Source of the DNA: Cryomorphaceae bacterium
GTDB lineage: Bacteria; Bacteroidota; Bacteroidia; Flavobacteriales; Schleiferiaceae
Direction of reading: 5' to 3'
Assembly: GCA_003451355.1 (NCBI GenBank)
Contig: DMDX01000069.1
Location: forward strand, 17,892-32,130
Length of the DNA: 14,239 nt
Positions 6,096-13,297 of the stretch are shown here, piece after piece. Under the pieces are notes generated by a model that did no database searches, was not told where the DNA came from, and was given only the letters and a program-made list of their open reading frames with translations. Both the position numbers and the translations under genes were made by a program. Within the stretch, counting starts at the first letter, position 1, and every line of letters starts with the position of its first letter.

Positions 6096-8696
6096 ATGAA
6101 TCCGACAGAACTCCGCCAAGCGTATTTAGACTTTTTCGCCTCTAAGGGGCACGTGATTGTGCCGTCGGCTCCGCTGGTGATTAAGGACGACCCCACGCTG
6201 ATGTTTACCAACGCGGGAATGAATCCGTTTAAAGACGTGTTCATCGGTGCCAAGCCGGTAGTTCACGCGCGGATTGCGGACAGCCAAAAGTGCCTGCGCG
6301 TCAGTGGCAAGCACAACGACCTCGAGGAGGTGGGTATTGACACCTACCACCACACGTTGTTTGAAATGCTCGGCAACTGGTCCTTTGGAGACTACTTTAA
6401 GCAGGAGGCCATTGATTGGGCCTGGGAATTCCTCACGGAGGTCTGCAAGCTTGAGAAGGACCGCCTCTACGTGACCGTGTTTGGAGGTGATCAGGGCGAT
6501 GGACTGGCTGCCGACGACGAGGCCAAGGGTATGTGGCTCAAGCACATTGCTCCCGACCGAATCCTGTACGGAAGCAAAAAGGACAACTTCTGGGAGATGG
6601 GTGACACGGGCCCCTGCGGACCCTGTTCTGAAATTCACGTGGATTTGCGCGGAGTCGGCGAGCGGTCCGCGGTGGATGGAGCCGCACTGGTCAATAACGA
6701 CGACCCCCAGGTGATTGAAATCTGGAACCTCGTATTCATGCAGTTCGAGCGCAAGGCGAATGCTTCGCTTGTGGAGTTGCCCGCCCAGCACGTCGATACC
6801 GGGATGGGTTTTGAGCGACTTGCCCGGGCCGTGGTGGGGGCTTCGTCCAACTACGACACCGAAGTGTTCAAGCCCTACTTGCGCCGCCTTGAGGCCTTGA
6901 GCGGCCTAAGCTACGGTTCGAACGAGCGCACGGACATTGCAATGCGCGTGGCCTCGGACCACATCCGAGCGGTCGCCTTTGCCATTGCCGACGGCCAAAT
7001 GCCTGCCTCGAACGGAGCCGGCTACGTCATTCGCCGCATTCTACGCCGCGCCATTCGCTACGGATACTCCACACTCGGATTCCGCGAGCCTTTTATGGCG
7101 GAATTGGTAGATGTGATGGTGCTTACCATGGGTTCCGCGTACCCTGAACTGCCAGCGCGCGCCGACTTTATTCGCCAAGTGATTCGCGAAGAAGAGCTTG
7201 CGTTCTTGCGTACCCTCGAATCGGGACTCAAACGCCTTGATATTGCCCTGGCCGATTCGGACGTGCTATCTGGTGAGCGCGCCTTTGAACTCTACGATAC
7301 GTTTGGATTCCCACTTGACCTGACGTCGCTGATTTGCCGCGAGCAGGGCAAAAGTGTCGACGAAAAGGGTTTTGCCCTCGCGATGGAGGCCCAAAAGACC
7401 CGTTCGCGCCAAGCTTCTGCCCAAAAAGTGGGCGACTGGACGGTGTGCAGTGAAGGTCCAGCCGACCGATTTGTCGGTTACGATCAGTTGGAGGCTACGG
7501 GACAGCTTTTGCGCTACCGCAGCGTCGAAACGGCCAAGGGCCCTGTCGTTCAAGCCTGCTTTGAGCCCACACCGTTCTACCCCGAAGGGGGAGGCCAAGT
7601 CGGCGATCAGGGTTGGGTTGAATTTGGTGGTGAGCGCATTGAGGTGCTTTCAACGACCAAAGAAACAGGGATGATTTTGCATACGTTGGCCACTTCGCCT
7701 GCAGAGTGGACTTCTGAAGTTCACCTTGTGGTTGATGCCGACCGCCGCTCGTCCTCGGCCCAAAATCACAGTGCGACGCACCTTCTGCACCACGCCCTTC
7801 GTACGGTACTCGGAACCCACGTCGAGCAGCGCGGCTCACTGGTTTCACCCGAGACCTTGCGCTTTGACTTTAGCCACTTTCAAAAGGTTTCTCCCGAAGA
7901 AATGGAGGCTATTGAAGGCCACGTTGCGGCCGTAATTTGCGCCAACCAGCCCCTAGTCGAGCGCCGTTCCGTTCCCATCGAAGAGGCCAAAGCCTTGGGT
8001 GCCATGGCCTTGTTTGGCGAGAAGTACGGTGACGCCGTGCGCGTCATTCAGTTCGGCGAATCCATTGAATTATGTGGCGGAACCCACGTGGCCGCAACGG
8101 GCATGCTGTCGCCCTTTGTACTCGTTTCTGAATCCAGCGTGGCTGCGGGAATTCGCCGCATCGAAGCGCTGTCTGGAGCATCGGCAGAGGCCTACCTCAA
8201 AGGGATACGCCGCCAGTGGCTCGACGTCGTGGACGAAGCCAAGAACGCCAATCCCGCTGGAGTGATCCAGGACCTACGCGCCCAAGTGGCCGAGGTCAAG
8301 AAGAAGCTAGAAGGACTTCAGCGGGCGCAAGCCGCAGACGCGCAAGGTGATTTGATTCACCAGGCCGAGTCACATGCTGGGCTCCGCTGGATTGCAGCGC
8401 AGCTTCCGCTCGGAGCCGCTGCCGCAAAAGACCTCGTGTTTGCACTGACCCAAGAACACCCCGACCTTGTCGTGCTCATCGCCATTGATGAGGACGGAAA
8501 GGCGCAGGCCCACCTCGGTGCCGGAACCCAAGCCCTCAGCCACGTGCACGCCGGCAATTGGGTTCGCGAGCTGGGAAGCCACATTCAAGGCGGTGGCGGT
8601 GGCCAAGCTTTTTATGCGTCCGCAGGTGGTAAAAATCCGGCGGGAATCCCGAACTTAATCCTCGCATTTACTGAGAAATGGAAAAAATTATCGTAA
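6096..8696 (+). CDS. alaS: Alanyl-tRNA synthetase
   Basis: An 866-residue class II synthetase that charges tRNA-Ala with alanine in the cytoplasm and clears mischarged Ser/Gly. The catalytic domain starts MNPTELRQAYLDFFASKGH, with motif 2 region HHTLFEMLGNWSFGDYF from His85 and motif 3 GMGFERL at 236-242. The editing domain has the zinc-binding HSATH (His558, His562) and CGGTH (Cys660, His664). The C-Ala domain ends with a Gly-rich GGGGGQAFYASAGGKNP segment. The length is normal. An upstream in-frame ATG at 6039 would add 19 residues and run into the M23 gene; the start at 6096 gives the conserved N-terminus and is preferred. The last 19 bp overlap the start of the next gene. Confidence 0.97.
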   Translation: MNPTELRQAYLDFFASKGHVIVPSAPLVIKDDPTLMFTNAGMNPFKDVFIGAKPVVHARIADSQKCLRVSGKHNDLEEVGIDTYHHTLFEMLGNWSFGDYFKQEAIDWAWEFLTEVCKLEKDRLYVTVFGGDQGDGLAADDEAKGMWLKHIAPDRILYGSKKDNFWEMGDTGPCGPCSEIHVDLRGVGERSAVDGAALVNNDDPQVIEIWNLVFMQFERKANASLVELPAQHVDTGMGFERLARAVVGASSNYDTEVFKPYLRRLEALSGLSYGSNERTDIAMRVASDHIRAVAFAIADGQMPASNGAGYVIRRILRRAIRYGYSTLGFREPFMAELVDVMVLTMGSAYPELPARADFIRQVIREEELAFLRTLESGLKRLDIALADSDVLSGERAFELYDTFGFPLDLTSLICREQGKSVDEKGFALAMEAQKTRSRQASAQKVGDWTVCSEGPADRFVGYDQLEATGQLLRYRSVETAKGPVVQACFEPTPFYPEGGGQVGDQGWVEFGGERIEVLSTTKETGMILHTLATSPAEWTSEVHLVVDADRRSSSAQNHSATHLLHHALRTVLGTHVEQRGSLVSPETLRFDFSHFQKVSPEEMEAIEGHVAAVICANQPLVERRSVPIEEAKALGAMALFGEKYGDAVRVIQFGESIELCGGTHVAATGMLSPFVLVSESSVAAGIRRIEALSGASAEAYLKGIRRQWLDVVDEAKNANPAGVIQDLRAQVAEVKKKLEGLQRAQAADAQGDLIHQAESHAGLRWIAAQLPLGAAAAKDLVFALTQEHPDLVVLIAIDEDGKAQAHLGAGTQALSHVHAGNWVRELGSHIQGGGGGQAFYASAGGKNPAGIPNLILAFTEKWKKLS

Positions 8697-9334
8697 AAAT
8701 TACCACGGCCGTCGCGCTCATTGCCGTGGCGTTCCCACTTCGCGCTCAAGTATTTTACACGGACAGCGATGTTCGCGACCGCACGGTTTCGATTGCTCCG
8801 TTCATTCAGGCCAATACGGTGTTTCGCCGTACGGCTGCCGAAGTGGTGGGCGAGCAGCCCGTCGTCACCGACGTATTTCGCGGTGGGTTTGGCGGAGCCT
8901 ACGGCCTCTCAGTCAATGCCCACGTAAAGCCGTTTCGACTCGGTTTTGACGCGGCGCAAAGCAACTTTAGCTACCGCCAGGGTGCGGACCGCGACAACCT
9001 TTTGCGGACGCAGAGCCACTATTTTATGCTTCGCGGACGCCTTGGTTTTGCCACGCAGATGAACGACGAGACGACGCTCGAGGTGTGGGTTCCGCTTGCC
9101 TACCGGTTTTTGGAGTCTGTCGACCGCGACGGCGCGAGCGGGAACGTAGCCCAGCGCATCACCTCTGCCGGAATCGAAATTGGTTCGTCGATCAAGCTCA
9201 GCGAACACTGGGGTTGGTTTGGCCTTCTAGGCCTCGACAATGCCTTTGGTGAGTTTGAGGCAACGCCTACGACGGCCTACAGAGAGTATCCGTTGTGGGT
9301 AACCCTTTCGACCGGAGTGCGCTACGCGCTCTGA
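8678..9334 (+). CDS. Hypothetical exported, outer-membrane beta-barrel-like protein
   Basis: A 218-residue protein of unknown function. Residues 1-23 make a signal peptide (MEKIIVKITTAVALIAVAFP, ending LRA before Gln24). The mature part consists of alternating hydrophobic and polar stretches with many aromatics and Gly, for example GGFGGAYGLSVNAHVKPFRLGFD, HYFMLRGRLGFATQMN, TLEVWVPLAYRFLE and TSAGIEIGSSIKLSEHWGWFGLLGL, and it ends in a strand-like YPLWVTLSTGVRYAL. This suggests an eight-strand-sized barrel in the outer membrane, although the last residue is Leu rather than the usual Phe or Tyr. It has no further motif I can name. The ATG lies 19 bp inside alaS, so it is probably translated from the alaS transcript, and its stop overlaps murF by 13 bp in convergent orientation. 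Confidence 0.75.
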   Translation: MEKIIVKITTAVALIAVAFPLRAQVFYTDSDVRDRTVSIAPFIQANTVFRRTAAEVVGEQPVVTDVFRGGFGGAYGLSVNAHVKPFRLGFDAAQSNFSYRQGADRDNLLRTQSHYFMLRGRLGFATQMNDETTLEVWVPLAYRFLESVDRDGASGNVAQRITSAGIEIGSSIKLSEHWGWFGLLGLDNAFGEFEATPTTAYREYPLWVTLSTGVRYAL

Positions 9335-10593
9335 TCGAGCACTGCAACGGCTTTTTCAAGAGCCATTCCGCGCGATCCCTTGACCCAGATCTGCGCAGCT
9401 TTGGGCGGATTTGAGGTCCACAATGCGCAAAGTTCTTCAGTTGTTGCCACGGCCACAAACGGGTGCTTCGTGGCCGCAAAAAGTGGCCCCACGAGTACGG
9501 CGTGCGTAACCCCGAGTTCGGTCATGAAATCAACCATGCGCTGGTGCGCTTCGGCCGCATAATCTCCCAATTCAAAGAGGTCCCCAGCAACGTAGATTGT
9601 GCTGTCTGGGTTGAGTCGTTGGGCGGCATTCCGAATGCTTGCTTCCATGCTGCTCGGATTGGCGTTGTAGGCATCCATAAAGACGCGGTATGCACCTACG
9701 GACCGCCATTCTCCTCGGTTGTTTTGAGGCACATAGGCGTCAATTCCGCAGGCAATGGCGGAATCATTCAATCCAAAGTGGGTACCTAGCGCTACCGCAG
9801 CACTGAGTGCCCTGTCCTGAAAGTCGCCGATGAGGTGGCTCTTCGCGGTGGTTTCGCGCCATGTGATGGCCATTCGTCCCTCTTCGTCGGCAGTGAAGGT
9901 GTCGCCAGAGCCAAATACGATTCGTGGTTCGCGACTTTCAGCCAATTGCCGGGCATCGCCGTAGTACACCATGGCCGTTCCCTGCGATGTGTTGAGGTAG
10001 CGGTACAGCTCGGATTTACCCCGTATGACTCCTTCAGGTCCACCAAAACCTTCGAGGTGGGCGAGTCCGAAGTTGGTTACGTAGCCCAGATTGGGTTCAG
10101 CAATCGAAGCTAATTCTGCGATTTCACCTTGGTGGTTGGCACCCATTTCGATTACCGCAACTTCGTGCTCCGGTTGGAGTTTTAAGAGCGTCAAGGGCAC
10201 GCCAATGTGGTTGTTCAAGTTGCCGTAGGTGGCGAGCACGTCGAATTGCTGGCTAAGCACGTGCGCAAACAGCTCTTTGGCAGTGGTCTTTCCGTTGCTT
10301 CCGGTTAATCCAACAACCGTTTTGCCCCAAGCTCTTCGGTGGGTACGAGCGAGGTCCTGTAGGGCGATAAGTACATCGGGTACGAGCACGACCCGAGGAT
10401 CACTTGGATTTAGCCCTTCTACGAGTTCGTCCACGACTACCGTGGAAGCACCGAGGTCAAGAGCCTTAGGGGCAAAGAGGTTACCGTTGAAGTTGCCTCC
10501 GCGGAGTGCAAAAAAAATCTGCCCCGAAGCCAGTGAACGGCTGTCGGAGCAGACTCCTACGCGCGCATCAAAGCGCGCATAAAGTTGGTCCAT
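9322..10593 (-). CDS. murF: UDP-N-acetylmuramoyl-tripeptide--D-alanyl-D-alanine ligase
   Basis: A 423-residue Mur ligase that adds D-Ala-D-Ala to the UDP-MurNAc-tripeptide, the last cytoplasmic step of peptidoglycan precursor synthesis. The N-terminal domain contains SDSRSLASGQIFFALRGGNFNG (16-37). The ATP P-loop GLTGSNGKTT is at 95-104 with Lys102. YGNLNNHIGVPLTLL (123-137) and VIEMGANHQGEI (147-158) are family signatures, and Lys193 in RGKSEL is the likely carbamylated lysine. DAYNANPSSMEASI in the C-terminal half is the conserved central motif. The length is slightly below that of proteobacterial MurF and normal for Bacteroidota. It starts 4 bp after the gldJ stop, so the two are almost certainly co-transcribed. 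The usual dcw neighbours (murE, mraY, murD) are absent, so it is detached from that cluster. Confidence 0.96.
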   Translation of the reverse strand: MDQLYARFDARVGVCSDSRSLASGQIFFALRGGNFNGNLFAPKALDLGASTVVVDELVEGLNPSDPRVVLVPDVLIALQDLARTHRRAWGKTVVGLTGSNGKTTAKELFAHVLSQQFDVLATYGNLNNHIGVPLTLLKLQPEHEVAVIEMGANHQGEIAELASIAEPNLGYVTNFGLAHLEGFGGPEGVIRGKSELYRYLNTSQGTAMVYYGDARQLAESREPRIVFGSGDTFTADEEGRMAITWRETTAKSHLIGDFQDRALSAAVALGTHFGLNDSAIACGIDAYVPQNNRGEWRSVGAYRVFMDAYNANPSSMEASIRNAAQRLNPDSTIYVAGDLFELGDYAAEAHQRMVDFMTELGVTHAVLVGPLFAATKHPFVAVATTEELCALWTSNPPKAAQIWVKGSRGMALEKAVAVLDQSA

Positions 10594-10597
10594 GGTT

Positions 10598-12193
10598 CTA
10601 CGGACGGTAGCGTACGAACTTGTCTTGCTTGGGCTTCGGAGAAGACTTCGAGCGCTTGCTGTCTTCGTTTTGGAAGCCTACACGGTCCATTGCACAACGG
10701 AATCCGATGTAGTCGGTGGCCTGATCTTGCTCAAGGAAGCGGCGGCTACCCGGAGAAAGCCAGTAGGCACGATCGCGCCATGAGCCACCCTTGTACACGC
10801 GGGTTGTGTTTCCGATCAACGTAGACTCACCGTAGACGTACATCTGGTTGCCCATTTCTTCTTCTCCACCGTTGTCGTAGTTGAGTGATGATTCGACATC
10901 GCCGTCCATAAAGTCGCGGTAGTCCGACTTCTGGTAGTTGCGGCGCTTGAGGTTCTCTTCAACGGTCACTGAGCGCTGCGGAAGCTGGCCTGGAAGACGC
11001 ACAAGAACGCTATCGCCATTTTCGCGCACCTCATACTGAGGCTCGGTGAGTACGGCGAGTTCGCCAAGTCCTTCGTAGTTATCGTCAAAGGTCTTGAACT
11101 CATTACCACGGAACGGGCGGTGGTCGTCCATGTCCTGCGCAGAAAGGGGACGGTAGACGTCGAGGACCCATTCAGCCACGTTGCCTGCCATGTCGTACAA
11201 GCCAAAGTCGTTCGGGGGATAGAACTTCACCTGCATGGTGATGTTGGCTTGGTCGTTGAGGTAGCCACCTACGCCCATATTGTCGCCCGCGCCGCGCTTG
11301 TAGTTGGCAAGCATATCGCCTTGAACTTTCTTGTCGCGGTTGCGCATCGAAGAGCCATTCCAGGTGTACTTATTGCGGTCAATTTGGCGGTTGTACACAC
11401 GCTGGCCGATTTCGGCATACGCGGCGTATTCCCATTCGGCCTCTGTTGGGAGGCGGTACTTCGGAAGCAGGATGCCATCCTCAATACGGGCAGGACGTCC
11501 TTCTTTACCGTAGACTTGGGCGGGGCTCAAGTCCTTGAGGCCACGACGGTTTTGCTGGGTGTATTCACCCTGCTTGTAGAGATAGACTTCGCTGTTAAAG
11601 TTTTGGTCGTCGGCCTGAGTATTCATCACATTCAAGACGCCATTGTCGATGAGGATCTGCTCATTGACGCGGTCGGTGCGCCACTGGCAGAAGCGCATCG
11701 CTTGTTCCCAGTTGACTCCAACTACGGGGTAGAAGTTGTAGGCTGGGTGGCGCAGGTAGTTCTCTACGTACATGTCGTTCAAGCCGAGTTTGTCGCGCCA
11801 TACTAGCGTATCAGGTAGTGCTGATTGGTAGATCTGTGGGTAGTAGTCGTAGTCGTACACACGGCGGAGCCAGTAGAGGTATTCGCGGTAGTCGGCATTG
11901 GTAACTTCGTTTTCGTCGAGGTAGAATGACGCGACGGTGACGCGGCGGGGTTGGTTGTTCCAGTCCTTGATCACGTCCTCTTCAACGCGACCCATGATGA
12001 AGCTACCGCCCTCAACAAATACGAGACCTGGGCCTGTTTCTTGCCCTTTGTACTTGAGGTTGATTTGAAATCCGCCGTTTTTGCGGTCGTTGAGCGCCAT
12101 GCCCGTGGTGTTCGAAGCCGTTTTGCCACAGCTCGTGGCTAAAAGGATCAGCGCGCCGAAGGCGATCGAAGTAGATAAAAGTGAACGCTTCAT
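10598..12193 (-). CDS. gldJ: Gliding motility / type IX secretion lipoprotein GldJ
   Basis: A 531-residue lipoprotein with signal MKRSLLSTSIAFGALILLAT and Cys22 as the lipidated residue. The rest belongs to the formylglycine-generating-enzyme (sulfatase-modifying) fold: GLVFVEGGSFIMGRV (56-70), DENEVTNADYREYL (93-106), YPVVGVNWEQAMRFCQWRTDRVNE (155-178), YRLPTEAEWEYAA (246-258), GLYDMAGNVAEW (331-342), YKGGSWRD (467-474) and DYIGFRCAMD (494-503). An insert of about 120 residues lies between the GNVAEW and KGGSW motifs. The cysteines seen (22, 169, 500) do not form the active-site pair of true enzymes, so it is expected to be structural. MGRVEEDVIKDWNN and LRHPAYNFYPVVGV resemble GldJ more than its paralogue GldK, and PorU nearby supports this. 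An in-frame extension to 12292 runs into the PorP/SprF gene; I chose the ATG that gives a good lipoprotein signal. Confidence 0.85.
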   Translation of the reverse strand: MKRSLLSTSIAFGALILLATSCGKTASNTTGMALNDRKNGGFQINLKYKGQETGPGLVFVEGGSFIMGRVEEDVIKDWNNQPRRVTVASFYLDENEVTNADYREYLYWLRRVYDYDYYPQIYQSALPDTLVWRDKLGLNDMYVENYLRHPAYNFYPVVGVNWEQAMRFCQWRTDRVNEQILIDNGVLNVMNTQADDQNFNSEVYLYKQGEYTQQNRRGLKDLSPAQVYGKEGRPARIEDGILLPKYRLPTEAEWEYAAYAEIGQRVYNRQIDRNKYTWNGSSMRNRDKKVQGDMLANYKRGAGDNMGVGGYLNDQANITMQVKFYPPNDFGLYDMAGNVAEWVLDVYRPLSAQDMDDHRPFRGNEFKTFDDNYEGLGELAVLTEPQYEVRENGDSVLVRLPGQLPQRSVTVEENLKRRNYQKSDYRDFMDGDVESSLNYDNGGEEEMGNQMYVYGESTLIGNTTRVYKGGSWRDRAYWLSPGSRRFLEQDQATDYIGFRCAMDRVGFQNEDSKRSKSSPKPKQDKFVRYRP

Positions 12194-12203
12194 AGTGAGA
12201 AGG

Positions 12204-13196
12204 TTAGAATTTTGGACACTTAACCTCGCTGTAGCGCGTCCGGCGGCTACGGCAAGGGAACTGGTACGAAAGAGAGACTTCATGGGCACCACCTAACGCG
12301 TTGCCCAACGCAGAAATTGTGTAGTCGTACGAATACCCGAATTTCCAGGGTACATCGTTTGGAGCGATTCCGATGATGGCAATGAGTGCGTCAGGGTTGG
12401 TGCTTACCACACCTAAAGCTTGACGGTATCCAAGACCACCAGTTAGTACGCCGCGGTTAAACGACATCCCCAAGGTCATGTGGTGCGCACCGCCTTGAGT
12501 CTGGTACACCACGTTGGGAATAAGAAGGTTGTCGAGCTCATTATAGAGGCGCTTGCGACCCAATGGAATGGTAGCGCCCGCTTGTGCGGTCACCTTGATG
12601 GGCAGGGTCGATGTGCTCAAAAACGCCTCATTGGGTTGCGTAACGTGGTGGGCCGAGGCTCCGACATAAAAGTTTTCGGTAAAACCGAGCATGCCAAAGC
12701 TGAGGTCGAACTGCTGAACGGTGGTTTCATCAGGACGAATCTCGTTGGTCGGCTTGACAAACCCAAAGAATGGGTCGATCATGTCGGGGAACGTCAGATT
12801 GTTCCAGTTCAGTGAACGCTGGCGAAAGGTGGCCTGGGCTCCAAAAAGAAGCATAAAGTCGCGGTTGACTTTTAAGTGGTAGGAGTAAATTCCGGACGCT
12901 TCCGTTAGCGAGAGGTCTCCGTTGGCGGCCTCGTCCTGCATGATCAGCACGCCAATTCCGCCGTTTAAACCGTCTACATACTGGTCGTAGGACGCCGAAA
13001 ACGTCTGGTAAACGCCCAAAGAGGGGTACTGATTTCGGTAATTCGTAGTGACGCGTGGACACGACTTAACCCCTGCAAATGCGGGATTTAGGTAGAGTGG
13101 ATTCGCGTAGTACTGCGTAAAATGCGGATCTTGCGCTTGTGCGGACCAAGCGTGTATCAACAATAGGGCGATCGCAATCAGGCGTCGTAGGGCCAT
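12204..13196 (-). CDS. PorP/SprF-family type IX secretion membrane protein
   Basis: A 330-residue outer-membrane beta-barrel protein. Signal peptide residues 1-21 (MALRRLIAIALLLIHAWSAQ, then A) precede the hallmark start QDPHFTQYYANPLYLNPAFAG, then barrel-like repeats including MLLFGAQATFRQRSLNW, FDLSFGMLGFTENFYVGASAHHVTQP and HHMTLGMSFNRGVLTGGLGYRQ. This family helps type IX secretion, either as a core part (PorP) or as a helper for surface adhesins (SprF); I cannot say which. It ends with a basic extension after the last strand (CRSRRTRYSEVKCPKF), which is unusual. Upstream in-frame ATGs at 13208 and 13223 are possible; the chosen one gives the cleanest signal peptide, and a start at 13223 would lie upstream of the predicted transcription start. 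Its stop is 10 bp before gldJ. Confidence 0.92.
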   Translation of the reverse strand: MALRRLIAIALLLIHAWSAQAQDPHFTQYYANPLYLNPAFAGVKSCPRVTTNYRNQYPSLGVYQTFSASYDQYVDGLNGGIGVLIMQDEAANGDLSLTEASGIYSYHLKVNRDFMLLFGAQATFRQRSLNWNNLTFPDMIDPFFGFVKPTNEIRPDETTVQQFDLSFGMLGFTENFYVGASAHHVTQPNEAFLSTSTLPIKVTAQAGATIPLGRKRLYNELDNLLIPNVVYQTQGGAHHMTLGMSFNRGVLTGGLGYRQALGVVSTNPDALIAIIGIAPNDVPWKFGYSYDYTISALGNALGGAHEVSLSYQFPCRSRRTRYSEVKCPKF

Positions 13197-13220
13197 GGAA
13201 TAAGGCATCATTTGGAGCCA

Positions 13221-13252
13221 CAATTATACGATTTTCCGAGCGTTTGTAAACG
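13221..13252 (-). promoter_or_regulatory. Candidate promoter for PorP/SprF-gldJ-murF and adjoining inverted repeat
   Basis: On the minus strand TATAATTG (13228-13221) differs by one base from the Bacteroidota -7 box TAnnTTTG, and TTTA lies 18 bp upstream, one base from the -33 TTTG. Transcription would start near 13214. Overlapping the -33 region is the inverted repeat CGTTT-gt-AAACG (13241-13252), a possible operator shared with the divergent porU. Both calls rest on short matches and are tentative. Confidence 0.35.
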
Positions 13253-13297
13253 ATATGTCCGAAAACCGCGTTGGACTTTACGAACTTTGAACGCAGA

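Noticed and set aside
6059..6253. N-terminal extension of the M23 peptidase to 390 residues
   Set aside because: It would overlap the conserved alaS start by 158 bp on the other strand, and the ATG at 6058 gives the usual family N-terminus.
6126..6791. 221-residue minus-strand open frame
   Set aside because: It is the antisense shadow of the alaS catalytic domain, with no motif.
9322..9345. Bidirectional terminator between the barrel gene and murF
   Set aside because: No convincing GC stem with flanking T-runs is visible at the convergent ends.
11120..11806. 228-residue plus-strand open frame
   Set aside because: It is antisense to gldJ, rich in Val and His from the complementary codons, and has no recognisable domain.
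10598..12193. Functional sulfatase-modifying enzyme
   Set aside because: It has the fold motifs but lacks the active-site cysteine pair; the lipoprotein signal and porU neighbour fit GldJ. GldK was considered, but gldL does not follow.
12194..12292. 33-residue extension of GldJ
   Set aside because: It overlaps the PorP/SprF C-terminus and would bury the lipoprotein signal inside the chain.
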